A stretch of 64,000 nucleotides of DNA from Pontibacterium sinense (GCF_015209595.1 NZ_JADEYS010000023.1:1-64000), one strand, 5' to 3'; shown: positions 28,775 to 38,804, counted from the first letter of the stretch. Notes: generated by a model not told the origin, from the sequence alone. Translations and numbers: made by a program.

Positions 28775-29713
28775 TTATAGGCCGTTCGGGTGCAGAACCA
28801 TGTGAGATGCCAACGCGCAGGAGGCAAGGCGTCCCAGAGTTTTTTCCGAGCGACTGGTCAGGATAATGGGGGCTCTGGCGCCCAGTGCGATACCGGCGGC
28901 TTTTGCATCAGCCAGATAGACCAGCTGCTTGGCGATCATGTTGGCTGATTCCAGATCCGGTGCCAATAAAATGTCAGCATCTCCCGATACCACTGATTTG
29001 ATATGTTTATCTATCGCAGCCTGCTGGGAAATCGCATTATCAAATGCCAGAGGGCCATCCAGAATACCGCCAATAATCTGTTCTCGATCAGCCATTTTAC
29101 AGAGCGCAGCAGCATCGATGGTGCTTTGAATGTTCGGCTTTACTTTCTCGACTGCAGATAGAATGGCAACTTTAGGCACTGCCACACCTAATGCGTGACA
29201 AAAATCGATCGCATTCTGGGTGATATCACGTTTGGTGAGTAAGTCGGGAGCGATATTGATCGCTGCATCAGTAATGATAATCGGTTTGTGATAATTTGGT
29301 ACGTCAAACACAAAAACGTGGCTTAGGCGGCGTTCGGTGCGAATACCTTTTGTTTTATGAACAACAGCACTCAGCAGTTCTGCCGTGCCTAAATTGCCTT
29401 TCATCAAGGCGCTGGCGTCGGCGACACGGATAAGATCACAAGCGGCCTCAGCGGCAGCGTGGCTGTGTGGCGTGTCGATGATTTCATAGGGTGAAATATC
29501 GAGGTTATTGTCCTCGGCAGCAGCTTTTATTTTGCTTTCAGGACCGACCAGAATAGGCTCGATCAAGCCTTGTTCTGCGGCTTCAACAGCACCAACCAGA
29601 CTGTTGTGATCAACAGGATGCGCAACGGCTGTACGAATGGGGGTGGCTTTTATAGCCTGTTCGATGAAGAACTCCAGCTGATCATGAAGGGGAGGCTTCT
29701 CTTTAATAATCAT
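28775..29713 (-). CDS. pta: Phosphate acetyltransferase (short PTA/PTB type)
   Basis: This 312-residue protein is of the phosphate acetyl/butyryltransferase family and likely exchanges acetyl-CoA and phosphate for acetyl phosphate and CoA. It is the short catalytic-domain form, not the ~700-residue Pta of E. coli with its regulatory N-terminal domain. Recognisable parts are ILVGPESKIKAAA, DASALMKGNLGTAELLSAV, ITDAAINIAPDL and GDADILLAPDLESANM. A phosphate butyryltransferase cannot be excluded from sequence alone, but the coupled acetate kinase favours acetate. Confidence 0.82.
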   Translation of the reverse strand: MIIKEKPPLHDQLEFFIEQAIKATPIRTAVAHPVDHNSLVGAVEAAEQGLIEPILVGPESKIKAAAEDNNLDISPYEIIDTPHSHAAAEAACDLIRVADASALMKGNLGTAELLSAVVHKTKGIRTERRLSHVFVFDVPNYHKPIIITDAAINIAPDLLTKRDITQNAIDFCHALGVAVPKVAILSAVEKVKPNIQSTIDAAALCKMADREQIIGGILDGPLAFDNAISQQAAIDKHIKSVVSGDADILLAPDLESANMIAKQLVYLADAKAAGIALGARAPIILTSRSEKTLGRLASCALASHMVLHPNGL

Positions 29714-29842
29714 CGTACACGGTTTCCTTGGTTTCTGGGGGAGCTATTGCTGCTGTTGCCCGGCTTGCCTTTGTCTGTGAATGGACGTAAGGCTAGGTAA
29801 ATTCTATTAAATGATTATGACGCAGTGCAACATTAACACTTA

Positions 29843-29856
29843 TTGATATAAATCTG
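29843..29856. promoter_or_regulatory. FNR/Anr-like box between pta and the chemoreceptor gene
   Basis: TTGATATAAATCTG fits TTGAT-4-ATCAA at 8 of 10 positions. It lies roughly 130 bases from both the divergent pta and the chemoreceptor start codons. Anaerobic control of an acetate pathway would be sensible, but one short site is weak evidence. A separate TGAGTA/TACTCA inverted repeat lies at 29893-29908. Confidence 0.35.
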
Positions 29857-29984
29857 TCGCTTAACTCTCCGGCATCTCTGCCGAGATATACATGAGTATT
29901 GGTACTCAGCAGTATTGCTACTAAGCTAATAACCTTGAGCCAGCCAGTGTTGGATGGGTTTTGTTGTAAACGGAGATCTTCATT

Positions 29985-31580
29985 ATGAAAAACGGTATGG
30001 CCCGACTCATCGACAGTATTCTGAGTGGTCTAGGTTGTCGTACGTTGAACCAGCAGTTTCTCCTGTCGTATGCAATCATCTTCCTGCTAGCGGCTATGTC
30101 AGGTGTTTCGCTCTATATGAGTATGGCAATTGATCCAAATACCATTAACGTGGCGGGTCGACAGCGTATGCTCAGTCAGCGAATTGCTAAAGAAGCAATG
30201 TTGGTTGAAGCTAAAATTGAGCAGCGTGCAGTGTTGGAAAAAACCATCAAGCTGTTCGAACGCTCTCACAATGCAATAGTGGCAGGCGATGCTGCGCAGA
30301 ATATGAAACCGATATCCAATCCGGATATTCTGGCGCAAATGCAGAAGGTCAATGGCTTGTGGATGACCTACAAGTCTATGTTGCTGCTACATATTGAGCG
30401 TGCGACGCCTGAAACCCTGGCGCAGATTCATAAGCAATCTCCTATTGTGTTGAAGGAGATGAATAAAGCAGTTGTGATGATGACCCAGGAGTCGGGCAGC
30501 ATCACCCGTATGCAGCTGATGATCTCTTTTGTCTGTGTCGTCGCGATTTTGTTCCTGGTGATCATGGGACGGATGTTTGGTCTGCGTATGTTGATGGACA
30601 ACATCACTCGACTAGAGCGTCGTATGATTCAGGTGGGTGATGGTGATTTTAGTCACCGCTTCGATATTATCCGGGCCGACAACGAAATTGGAAAACTCTT
30701 TAAGTGTTACAACGATATGCTTCAGCATGTCAGCGAGTTGATGTCTAAAGTCCAGCAGGTCGCTTCAAACACTGATCAGCATGTTAGCCGGGTCGTGAGT
30801 GCGACAGCGGATACTGAGCGAGGGGTCGGACGTCAGTACGATGATCTGGAACAGATTGCTGCTGCGATGACCGAAATGTCGGCGACTGTGCAAGAAGTGG
30901 CGAGTAATGCTATTGAAGCGGAACGCGCGGCCGGTGAAACGGATAAACAGGCTCATCAGGGGGGAGAGGTTGTCGAGCGCTCTGAACAGCAGGCAACCGA
31001 GATGTTGAGAATGCTGGAAGGAACCGAAGATATGTTGCTACAGCTGGAAACGGAAACTCAGGCTGTTGATCAGGTGACGTCGGTGATTAATGACATTGCT
31101 GAACAGACTAATCTACTGGCATTGAATGCCGCGATCGAAGCGGCACGTGCGGGAGACCAGGGGCGCGGGTTTGCTGTGGTTGCAGATGAAGTTCGCACAC
31201 TTGCGCAACGCACCCAGCAATCGACTCACCAGATTCAGGATATTGTTGAACGCTTACAAACGCAGTCACAGACAGCTGTGTCAGCGATGAAGAAAAGTAC
31301 TCAGTTAGCGGTTGAGAGTAACGAGTTGTCTCAGGCCGGTGCTGCAGCGCTTCAAGGTATTATTGGCTCGACTGAAACGATTTCATCTATGAATACGATG
31401 ATTTCTACCGCGGCGGAGGAGCAAAGTGCGGTGGCTGGTGATATTGACCAACGTTTGGTTAACGTGTCCAACGTCGCAGGTGAAACCAAAGACGACACGC
31501 AACGTGTTGTTCAGTCGACCGAAGAGATTCGTCGTGAGATTCATGAACTGAACGTGTTGGTACAGAAATTTAAGCTCTGA
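29985..31580 (+). CDS. Methyl-accepting chemotaxis protein with PilJ-type sensor domain
   Basis: This chemoreceptor has 531 residues. The first membrane helix is at about 25-47, with a periplasmic PilJ-type four-helix domain at 48-176 that begins with the box [18 protein letters not shown] second helix lies at about 177-200 and a HAMP linker to about 255. The signalling domain holds the conserved tip [20 protein letters not shown] and [16 protein letters not shown]. The P-box-like segment is related to those of NarX/NarQ and of PilJ-domain receptors that bind nitrate, so nitrate or nitrite is a plausible ligand (inference). It stands alone with its own terminator. Confidence 0.92.
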   Translation: MKNGMARLIDSILSGLGCRTLNQQFLLSYAIIFLLAAMSGVSLYMSMAIDPNTINVAGRQRMLSQRIAKEAMLVEAKIEQRAVLEKTIKLFERSHNAIVAGDAAQNMKPISNPDILAQMQKVNGLWMTYKSMLLLHIERATPETLAQIHKQSPIVLKEMNKAVVMMTQESGSITRMQLMISFVCVVAILFLVIMGRMFGLRMLMDNITRLERRMIQVGDGDFSHRFDIIRADNEIGKLFKCYNDMLQHVSELMSKVQQVASNTDQHVSRVVSATADTERGVGRQYDDLEQIAAAMTEMSATVQEVASNAIEAERAAGETDKQAHQGGEVVERSEQQATEMLRMLEGTEDMLLQLETETQAVDQVTSVINDIAEQTNLLALNAAIEAARAGDQGRGFAVVADEVRTLAQRTQQSTHQIQDIVERLQTQSQTAVSAMKKSTQLAVESNELSQAGAAALQGIIGSTETISSMNTMISTAAEEQSAVAGDIDQRLVNVSNVAGETKDDTQRVVQSTEEIRREIHELNVLVQKFKL

Positions 31581-31605
31581 CCCATCACTGTTCTGATAGC
31601 TTCGG

Positions 31606-31638
31606 AAAAGCCTGTTTGCATTGCAATCAGGCTTTTTT
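31606..31638 (+). terminator. Terminator after the chemoreceptor gene
   Basis: AAAAGCCTG and CAGGCTTTTTT form the outer stem, and an inner TTGCA/TGCAA pairing extends it. A T run follows. Confidence 0.85.
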
Positions 31639-31678
31639 ATTGTCAGTGTGAAAGTAACGGATAGGGTAGGACGGATCG

Positions 31679-32935
31679 ATGAAGGTACTCCATACACGGG
31701 CGGTGCAGGTACGGGAGCAGATAGAACGCTTTAACGCAGGACTTCCCGAAACTGACTTGGCGCTGAAGTTTGAAAAGATGGCACAGTCGCCGTTTATTTT
31801 CTTTCGAGGCAGCAGTCATCTCTACTGGCATGACGTTTCTCGTGATTGGCGTATCTCTCTGTTTGGTGGCCGGTCAGAAAGCCAGATCTGGTTACAAGGT
31901 GATGCCCATATCTACAATTTTGGCGCATTGCATGATCATCAGAACCGTATCTATTTTGGTATGGATGACTTTGATGACGCGGTGGTGGCTGATTTTCAGT
32001 TTGACCTTTGGCGTCTGGCGACCAGTATGGTGTTGGATCTGCAGGAGCGAGAGTTCTGCAATGACGAGCTGGTGGATAAGGCGGTTAAGAAACTCGGTAA
32101 TGCCTATCTGCAAGCGGTGGCAAGTGCTGGGCCTGACTGTCCAGCCGTTCGTATGGATACTGCGCCAAAACCGATTCGGAAGTTTCTACAGAAAGTACAC
32201 GAGAAAAATACTCGGCAGCAGATGTTAAGCAAATGGACCGTGGATGGGTTTTGTCGTTTCGATAATCAGCATGAGAAACTGGAAACCGTGGATGGTGATC
32301 TTTTTCTGGCGATCAAATCTGCGGTAGACAGCTATCATCAGACACGTATGCCAGTGCCGGAGGAGATCCCACAGGTATTAGATATTTCGCGTCGGACGAA
32401 GGCCGGGACGGGATCACTGGGTAACCACAGGTACTACGTACTCATGGAAGGCCGTTCTGCTGATGAGAATGTGATACTGGATATTAAACAGCAGCGTGAA
32501 CCCGCTTCTGTGGCGGCTATGCCGAAGCCGGAACGGTACTGGTATCGTGAAACCTTCACCCATGAAGGACGACGACATGCGGACGCCTATAAGGCCATTG
32601 CTGAGCATCCTGACAGTTGGTTGGGGTGGCTCAGTATTCATGATCAGCTCTATTCAGTCCGTGAACGTTCTCCTTTCAAGAAGGATTATCCGGCCCACAA
32701 ACTGGATGCCGATGAGTATCTGGAAATGGCTTCAATCTGGGGTGAGGTTTTAGGGCAAGAACATGCCAGGGGATCATTCTGTATGCAGGAACCGGAAGCT
32801 GCTTTTGTTGAGTTTGTGCGTGATCAGCTGATACCAGAGAAGAAAACCTTTGTCCGACTGTTGAGAGCCGTTGCACCCCACTATGCGCGCTGTGTACAGC
32901 AAGACTGGTACGTCTTTCGTGACATGCACGAATAA
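31679..32935 (+). CDS. DUF2252 family protein
   Basis: This 418-residue protein belongs to DUF2252 (COG4320), a family of unknown function with a kinase-like layout. Typical segments are FEKMAQSPFIFFRGSSHLYW, LQGDAHIYNFG, GMDDFDDAVVADFQFDLWRLATSM (an acidic cluster), and a C-terminal GEVLGQEHARG. The HIYNFG and DDFDD parts resemble catalytic and metal loops of aminoglycoside-phosphotransferase-like kinases, but no substrate is known. It is followed by a GNAT acetyltransferase gene on the same strand. Confidence 0.82.
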   Translation: MKVLHTRAVQVREQIERFNAGLPETDLALKFEKMAQSPFIFFRGSSHLYWHDVSRDWRISLFGGRSESQIWLQGDAHIYNFGALHDHQNRIYFGMDDFDDAVVADFQFDLWRLATSMVLDLQEREFCNDELVDKAVKKLGNAYLQAVASAGPDCPAVRMDTAPKPIRKFLQKVHEKNTRQQMLSKWTVDGFCRFDNQHEKLETVDGDLFLAIKSAVDSYHQTRMPVPEEIPQVLDISRRTKAGTGSLGNHRYYVLMEGRSADENVILDIKQQREPASVAAMPKPERYWYRETFTHEGRRHADAYKAIAEHPDSWLGWLSIHDQLYSVRERSPFKKDYPAHKLDADEYLEMASIWGEVLGQEHARGSFCMQEPEAAFVEFVRDQLIPEKKTFVRLLRAVAPHYARCVQQDWYVFRDMHE

Positions 32936-33035
32936 TAGGACACCTGCTCTCCGGAATAGCTCGGCGATGGGCATGACAGCGTGAAAATTGTGGCTATTCT
33001 TACTGTATATAAAGGGCAGTGGGAGGGTCATCGGC

Positions 33036-33611
33036 ATGAACATCAGGCCGGCTCGTTCAACCGATGCTGATGCTTTGGCGTATTTAACCAATTTGTCATC
33101 AGAAGGTTTGTCAGAATGTATCTGGGAGCATCTGGCGAAGGGGGATGAAACACCTCTTCATGCAGGCGCACGTCTTATCAGTAAAGGTGATGGTATTTTT
33201 AGCTACCATAATACCGCTGTACAGGAGCATAACCACGAGGTTCTAGCATTGATATCCGGACGTCATTTGTTGGATACCAATCTGCCCGTGATGTTGGATG
33301 AATACTTGCCGTTTATCCGTTCGCTCATCAAACTGGAAGCTAAAGTGCGTGGTAGCTGGAATATTACCGCGTTGGCGGTGCATCCGGAGTATACCCGGCG
33401 CGGATTAGCAACGCAGTTGCTTGAATCAGCGGAACGTCTGTCTAAGACGCTAGAGATCAGGCAGCTGAGTATTGCTGTTGCCAGTGAAAATCCGGAAGCC
33501 TGTCGTCTGGTGGAAAACTTTGGTTTTGAACCGGTCGCCCGTGAGACCTTTGTCCGTTTTGGAAGTCTTAAACATAACGGAGACTGGTTAATGATGGTTA
33601 AATCTATCTGA
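33036..33611 (+). CDS. GNAT family N-acetyltransferase
   Basis: This 191-residue acetyltransferase begins with the common N-terminal pattern MNIRPARSTDADALAYLT. It has the acetyl-CoA loop ALAVHPEYTRRGLATQLLESAE and the C-terminal strand NPEACRLVENFGFEPVARETFVRFG. The ATG at 33036 is preceded by GGGAGGG; an upstream in-frame ATG has no site. The substrate is unknown. It follows the DUF2252 gene by 100 bases and may be co-transcribed. Confidence 0.85.
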   Translation: MNIRPARSTDADALAYLTNLSSEGLSECIWEHLAKGDETPLHAGARLISKGDGIFSYHNTAVQEHNHEVLALISGRHLLDTNLPVMLDEYLPFIRSLIKLEAKVRGSWNITALAVHPEYTRRGLATQLLESAERLSKTLEIRQLSIAVASENPEACRLVENFGFEPVARETFVRFGSLKHNGDWLMMVKSI

Positions 33612-33750
33612 AATTCATCGCTTCTGTGCCTCTTGTCTCTGTTCTTCATTTTAGTCTGATGTTTTTCCGATGAGCGTCAATGTTGAGTGCTGTCCAGTTG
33701 CCGGTGGATCGGGCATAATCAGCTCCATACCAAGTACTTAGGGAAGACTG

Positions 33751-34785
33751 ATGGGACGACTAATTGATTGGTGTGTGGATCTTTGGGATGCCACACCGGG
33801 TGGTAAACTGGTCCGCATGACTCTGGCGGCTCTGGGCGCCTATCTGGTGCTGTCGATACCGGTAGGTATGTATTGGAGCATGGCCCCTGCACAGTTTGAC
33901 CCTGTTGCTGGAGCCCAGGAAGATGCTGAAGCGCGTGGCGTGAAACCTGCCACTGGCTATACCACGGTGTATACGCTGCATCGTGTGATGGATACACTGT
34001 TGCAAAAACCGGGTGGTTATATCGGTAACGACCGCATGCCACCGGGTGTTTGGCTGGATAATATCGGCAATTGGGAGTTTGGTGCACTGGTACAGGTACG
34101 AGATCTGAGCCGGGCACTGCGTAAAGATTTTAGCCGTTCTCAGTCTCAGTCGGTTGAATATCCTGCGCTGACGGTTGCTGAACCTCAGTTCAACTTCGAT
34201 AGCAGCAGCTGGCTACTGCCGTCTTCTGAATCTCAGTACAAAGAAGGCTTGGAAGCGCTGCAAAGCTATCTCATTGCTTTGGCTGATGGTGGTCAGAGTG
34301 ATGCACAGTTCTATGCACGTGCGGATAATCTGAATAACTGGCTCGCGGATGTACAGACCCGTCTGGGTAGTTTGTCCCAACGCTTGAGTGCGAGTGTCGG
34401 GCAAAAACGCCTGAACACGGATCTGGCAGGTGAAGCGGATGCGACCCAGTCGACGGCAACGGCTTCAGAGCAGGAAGTGAAAACGCCCTGGCTGGAAATT
34501 GACGATGTGTTCTATGAGGCGCGCGGCTCTACGTGGGCTCTGTTGCACATCCTGCGTGGCATCGAAGCTGACTTTGGACCGACACTGGATAAGAAGAACG
34601 CGCGTGTAAGTTTGCGCCAGATTATTCGTGAACTGGAAGCTGCGCAAGATACTGTCTGGAGTCCAATGATCCTGAACGGTGGTGGTTTCGGGCTGTTTGC
34701 TAACCACTCTCTGGTGATGGCGAATTACATCTCCCGTGCGAACGCGGCGATCATTGATCTGCGTGAATTGCTGAACCGTGGTTGA
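33751..34785 (+). CDS. DUF2333 family membrane-anchored protein
   Basis: This 344-residue protein belongs to DUF2333, known mainly from gammaproteobacteria; its function is unknown. One N-terminal membrane helix (about 21-44) is followed by a periplasmic, mainly helical domain. Recognisable segments are TLHRVMDTLLQKPGGYIGNDRMPPGVWLDNIGNWEFGALVQVRDLSRALRKDFSRSQSQS and a C-terminal WSPMILNGGGFGLFANHSLVMANYISRANAA. A low-complexity, Thr/Ala/Gln-rich stretch lies at about 225-250. A terminator follows. Confidence 0.82.
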   Translation: MGRLIDWCVDLWDATPGGKLVRMTLAALGAYLVLSIPVGMYWSMAPAQFDPVAGAQEDAEARGVKPATGYTTVYTLHRVMDTLLQKPGGYIGNDRMPPGVWLDNIGNWEFGALVQVRDLSRALRKDFSRSQSQSVEYPALTVAEPQFNFDSSSWLLPSSESQYKEGLEALQSYLIALADGGQSDAQFYARADNLNNWLADVQTRLGSLSQRLSASVGQKRLNTDLAGEADATQSTATASEQEVKTPWLEIDDVFYEARGSTWALLHILRGIEADFGPTLDKKNARVSLRQIIRELEAAQDTVWSPMILNGGGFGLFANHSLVMANYISRANAAIIDLRELLNRG

Positions 34786-34806
34786 TTCATAGTGCGACGT
34801 ACGATC

Positions 34807-34835
34807 TAAAAGCAGTCTCGATGGCTGCTTTTTTT
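34807..34835 (+). terminator. Terminator after the DUF2333 gene
   Basis: AAAAGCAG and CTGCTTTT arms with a 9-base loop and a T run. Confidence 0.75.
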
Positions 34836-34991
34836 GTGGGTTTTTTATAGGTGTGATGAATAGTTTCGAGGGAGTGACAGTCGGCCATCCGGCTCGTATG
34901 CCCCAGAAGACGCTATCTCTGCCTACACTATCTATATAACGTTCTGTGAGGGAACAGTTGAGCTATTCCCAGCACGATTCTGGAGGACATT

Positions 34992-35459
34992 ATGAAGCGG
35001 ATCTTTCTCATTATTACCCATCTGGGCGCGATTGCACTGGGCTTTGCCCTCGGTATCTATATGTTACCGATTCTGACTGAGCCTCAGGGGCCTTCAATAG
35101 TTGAAGTCGAAAAACTAGCGTCTAGCTCTTTGTACAAAGCCGAGTTTAAACGTGACCTGGCTGGCAGTGATCTTCTTCACTGGGGGGAAGGTACGGTGTC
35201 TATCAGTAAAGGTGCGGTATCGTTGATGGGAGAGGTTTCCCCAGGCCCGGATTACAAACTGTATCTGGCGCCAGAGTTTGTTGAAACGGAAGATCAGTTT
35301 CTGCAACTGAAGCGGTATTCTGTTCAGGTCGGGGATATCAAAACCTTTGATAATTTTGTGGTTAACCTGCCGGAATCCATCAACCCTGAAGACTATACGA
35401 CCGTGGTGGTTTGGTGTGAAACGTTTGGTGAGTTTATTACGGCCGCACAGTATCGTTAA
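34992..35459 (+). CDS. DM13 domain protein with membrane anchor
   Basis: This 155-residue protein has an N-terminal membrane helix (5-27). A DM13 domain follows, with SDLLHWGEGTVSI, SPGPDYKLYLAPEFVET, VGDIKTFDNFVVNLP and the conserved VVVWCETFGEFITAAQYR (C142). DM13 domains have been proposed to take part in electron transfer or hydroxylation, but this is not established. A TGGAGG site precedes the ATG. It stands alone between two terminators. Confidence 0.85.
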   Translation: MKRIFLIITHLGAIALGFALGIYMLPILTEPQGPSIVEVEKLASSSLYKAEFKRDLAGSDLLHWGEGTVSISKGAVSLMGEVSPGPDYKLYLAPEFVETEDQFLQLKRYSVQVGDIKTFDNFVVNLPESINPEDYTTVVVWCETFGEFITAAQYR

Positions 35460-35500
35460 GCTCGCTCAGCGTCGATCAATTCATTGTTGATCGTCAAGTA

Positions 35501-35536
35501 ACAAAAAACGGGCCTGAAATATGGCCCGTTTTTTGT
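35501..35536. terminator. Bidirectional terminator between the DM13 gene and hinT
   Basis: ACAAAAAACGGGCC and GGCCCGTTTTTTGT are perfect complementary arms with an 8-base loop, with T runs in both directions. It serves the two convergent genes. Confidence 0.9.
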
Positions 35537-35564
35537 CAGTTGCACGTGTAAAATCTGACCGTAA

Positions 35565-35936
35565 TTATGAAAGAGGTTTTTTCAGGTTTTCATCAAAATA
35601 CGGCGGCCAGCCCAGTGGCTTACCGCCTAATAGATGCAGGTGGATATGGTGGACCGTTTGCCCACCATGGTCGTTACAGTTGAAAACTGTACGATAGCCG
35701 CTTTCGTCAAATCCTTGTTCTTTAGCAATCTTGCCTGCCACTTGTACCATATGACCAACCAGCGCAGTGTCTTCGTCAGCGATCTCATTGGTGGTGGCGA
35801 TGTGTTTCCTCGGGATCACCAACACATGAGTTGGTGCCTGAGGATTAATGTCATTGAATGCGATGACCTGATCATCTTCATAGATGACATCTGCCGGAAT
35901 TTCCTTGTTCAGTATTTTGCAGAACAAACAGTCCAT
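35565..35936 (-). CDS. hinT: HIT family purine nucleoside phosphoramidase HinT
   Basis: HinT hydrolyses adenosine 5'-phosphoramidates. The protein has 123 residues from the ATG at 35936 (MDCLFCKILNKEIPADVIYEDD). The histidine triad is H97-I-H99-L-H101 in the segment HHIHLHLLGGKPLGWPP. The AGGG site before the second ATG favours it over an upstream ATG at 35951. Length is normal. The gene is convergent with the DM13 gene. Confidence 0.93.
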   Translation of the reverse strand: MDCLFCKILNKEIPADVIYEDDQVIAFNDINPQAPTHVLVIPRKHIATTNEIADEDTALVGHMVQVAGKIAKEQGFDESGYRTVFNCNDHGGQTVHHIHLHLLGGKPLGWPPYFDENLKKPLS

Positions 35937-36000
35937 AACGATACCCTTCATTGATGAATACGGCTGTAATGACAGCAGTATAGCGTTGCGAAGGGGACGA

Positions 36001-37518
36001 TTACATCTGTTCGATCATGTCCTTTTGCAATACAGGGCAATGTATTGCGCTAGTGACCGTCCCGTCCGGCAGGACCGATTCGAGATGTACATCAAATCCC
36101 CATAGTCGATGGAGATGACGTAAAACCTCTTCTCCGTCGTCTGCTAATGGCTGGCCGCTGTGTACATAGTGACGCAATGTGAGTGCACGGTCTCCGCGCA
36201 CATTGACGTTGTATACCTGAATATTGGGTTCCCTGTTCCCCAGATTGTATTGTGCCGCCAGATCTTCACGGATCTGCTGATACCCCAGTTCATCATGAAT
36301 AGAGGAAACACCCAGTGTCGGTCTTTCTGCATCGTCCATGATGGTGAACAGTTTCAGTTCGCGAATCAAAGCCGGTGACAAGAACTGCAGGATAAAGCTC
36401 TCATCCTTATAGTTGCGCATGGCATCATGCAGTGTTTCGTTCCAGTCGCTGCCAGCGATCTCCGGGAACCAGTCGCGATCCTCTGCCGTAGGATGTTCAC
36501 AGATGCGACGAATATCGTTCATCATGTTGTAGCCAAGGGTATAGGGGTTGATACCGCTAAAGTAGGGGCTGTCGAACGGAGGTTGATACACCACGCTGGA
36601 GTGTGAATGCAGAAACTCCATCATAAACCCGTCGTTGACCAGTCCTTCATCGTAGAGCCCATGAAGTAATGTGTAATGCCAAAAACAGGCCCAGCCTTCA
36701 TTCATCACCTGAGTTTGCTTCTGAGGATAGAAGTACTGTGAGACTTTCCGCACAATACGGATAATTTCTCGTTGCCAGGATTCCAGTAACGGGGCATTTT
36801 TTTCCACAAAGTACAGAATATTCTCTTCAGGTTCTGCCGGAAAATGGATCTCTTTGTGTGACGCATCTTCCTCTTTTTGAGGAATCGTATTCCATAGTTC
36901 ATTTACATGACGCTGGATATACTCTTCACGGGCCTGCTGGCGCTCGCGTTCCTCGGCAGCAGTCAGTGGCTGGGGTCTTTGATATCGATTGACACCGTAA
37001 TTCATCAGGGCGTGGCAGGAGTCCAGAATTTCTTCGACTTCGGCAGCACCGTGGCGTTCTTCGCATTTACGAATGTAGTTTTTGGCAAACAGCAGGTAAT
37101 CGATAATCGCAGTAGCATCTGTCCAGGTACGGAACAGGTAGTTACCTTTAAAGAATGAGTTGTGTCCGTAGCAGGCGTGGGCAATGACCAACGCCTGCAT
37201 GGTCATCGTGTTCTCCTCCATCAGGTAGGAGATACAGGGATCAGAATTGATGACGATCTCATACGCCAATCCCATGCGGCCACGCTTATAGTTCTGTTCG
37301 GTTTCAACAAACTGCTTACCAAAAGACCAGTGATTGTAGTTGAGAGGCATACCCACAGACGAATATGCATCCATCATCTGTTCTGAGGTAATAATCTCAA
37401 TCTGGTTAGGATAAGTGTCCAGACCATAGCTATCTGCGATACGCGAAATTTCTGCGTCATACCGCTGGATTAGCTCAAAGGTCCACTCTGCGCCGGTAGA
37501 AATAGGTTCCTTCTTCAT
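36001..37518 (-). CDS. ycgB: SpoVR family protein (YcgB)
   Basis: This 505-residue protein belongs to the SpoVR/YcgB family. Segments such as [50 protein letters not shown] and [11 protein letters not shown] are family hallmarks. Its molecular activity is unknown; it regularly accompanies PrkA and YeaH and is linked to stationary-phase and stress responses. The start overlaps the yeaH stop by 4 bases, so it is the third gene of the operon prkA-yeaH-ycgB, as in Pseudomonas. Confidence 0.95.
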   Translation of the reverse strand: MKKEPISTGAEWTFELIQRYDAEISRIADSYGLDTYPNQIEIITSEQMMDAYSSVGMPLNYNHWSFGKQFVETEQNYKRGRMGLAYEIVINSDPCISYLMEENTMTMQALVIAHACYGHNSFFKGNYLFRTWTDATAIIDYLLFAKNYIRKCEERHGAAEVEEILDSCHALMNYGVNRYQRPQPLTAAEERERQQAREEYIQRHVNELWNTIPQKEEDASHKEIHFPAEPEENILYFVEKNAPLLESWQREIIRIVRKVSQYFYPQKQTQVMNEGWACFWHYTLLHGLYDEGLVNDGFMMEFLHSHSSVVYQPPFDSPYFSGINPYTLGYNMMNDIRRICEHPTAEDRDWFPEIAGSDWNETLHDAMRNYKDESFILQFLSPALIRELKLFTIMDDAERPTLGVSSIHDELGYQQIREDLAAQYNLGNREPNIQVYNVNVRGDRALTLRHYVHSGQPLADDGEEVLRHLHRLWGFDVHLESVLPDGTVTSAIHCPVLQKDMIEQM

Positions 37519-38804
37519 GCGGCCCCCTCCGTCTTCTTCTCAAACAGCTTGCGGAAGACAGGATAAATTTCTGATGCGTCTGTTATTTGATGCATCGCAA
37601 AACTGTCGTTCCAGCTTGAATGTACTTTTTCGTACTCCACCCATAGGTTCTGATGAGGTCCGGTAGTGATCTCCACATACGAGAAATACTGTACATTCGG
37701 TAAGATCTTGCTCTGTAGCAGGTCGCCACAGATATTGGAGTCACCATCCCAGTTATCCCCGTCAGATGCCTGAGCAACGTAGATATTCCAGTCGCCCGCA
37801 GGGTAGCGTTCTTCCAGAATCTCTCCCGTCAGTTTCAGGGCGCTGGAGACAATCGTACCGCCGGTTTCACGCGAATAGAAAAACTCTTGCTCATCCACTT
37901 CCTTCGCGTGGGTATGATGGCGTACAAACACGACTTCTATCTGTTTATAGTTACGTTTCAGGAACAGATACAGCAGTACAAAGAAGCGTTTGGCAATGTC
38001 TTTAATGCTCTGGGTCATGGAGCCTGAAACATCCATCACGCAGAACATCACCGCTTTGCTGGATGGGACCGGCACTCTGATTGTGTTGTTGTATTTGATA
38101 TCGAAGTCGTCGATCCATGGGATACGCTTAATGCGTGCCTGCAGAGCTTCGATTTTTTCCTGTAGGCACAGAATCTGCTGTTCGGCTTCCGTATCAGGTA
38201 ACCGTGAATTCAGCGTCTCTATCTCTTGCTCCAGCTCGCGGATCTCACGTCGCTCTTTTCCCGAGAGGGCGACGCGACGTGCCTGAGCCGACCGAAGAGA
38301 GCGTACAATATGGATTTTCTCAGGAGCACCCGAGTTGGTGAAACCTGCCCGACGGGTTTCAAACTGGGTGGTGTTCTTCAGCTGTTTTTTGACCAGATAA
38401 GGTAACTCGAGACCGTCGAACATAAAGTCGAGGAACTCTTCCTGACTGATCTGGAACGTGAAGTCGTCCATCCCTTCACCCTGATTGCTGGCGCTACCGT
38501 CTCCGGAACCACCGCCACCACCACCGCCTGATGGGCGCTGAAATTCGTCGCCGACAATAAACTCCTTATTGCCGGGGAATACCCGCTTCGTTTTGCCGCC
38601 AGGACCATGATGGAATATTGGTTCAGAGATGTCTCGGCGCGGAATCGTGACTGATCCACCCTGATCAATATTGGTGATGGAGCGACTATTTACCGCATCT
38701 TCAACGGCTTCCTTAATGTGTTTTTTATAGCGTTTAAGGAAGCGTTGGCGGTTTACCGTGCTCTTTTTCTTCGCGTTTTGGCGGCGGTCGATGATATAGC
38801 TCAT
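37515..38804 (-). CDS. yeaH: YeaH/YhbH family protein (DUF444, VWA-like)
   Basis: This 429-residue protein of the DUF444 family has a C-terminal von Willebrand A-like domain with the MIDAS-type motif [11 protein letters not shown] Gly/Ser-rich linker ([22 protein letters not shown]) and a coiled-coil segment (about 195-240) precede it. The start at 38804 ([14 protein letters not shown]) matches E. coli YeaH. It works with the PrkA kinase in a nitrogen-starvation and stationary-phase module whose output is not known. Confidence 0.94.
   Translation of the reverse strand: MSYIIDRRQNAKKKSTVNRQRFLKRYKKHIKEAVEDAVNSRSITNIDQGGSVTIPRRDISEPIFHHGPGGKTKRVFPGNKEFIVGDEFQRPSGGGGGGGSGDGSASNQGEGMDDFTFQISQEEFLDFMFDGLELPYLVKKQLKNTTQFETRRAGFTNSGAPEKIHIVRSLRSAQARRVALSGKERREIRELEQEIETLNSRLPDTEAEQQILCLQEKIEALQARIKRIPWIDDFDIKYNNTIRVPVPSSKAVMFCVMDVSGSMTQSIKDIAKRFFVLLYLFLKRNYKQIEVVFVRHHTHAKEVDEQEFFYSRETGGTIVSSALKLTGEILEERYPAGDWNIYVAQASDGDNWDGDSNICGDLLQSKILPNVQYFSYVEITTGPHQNLWVEYEKVHSSWNDSFAMHQITDASEIYPVFRKLFEKKTEGAA

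Noticed and set aside
38470-38530. Glycine-codon run that could be a simple repeat
   Set aside because: It encodes the Gly-rich linker conserved in the YeaH family.
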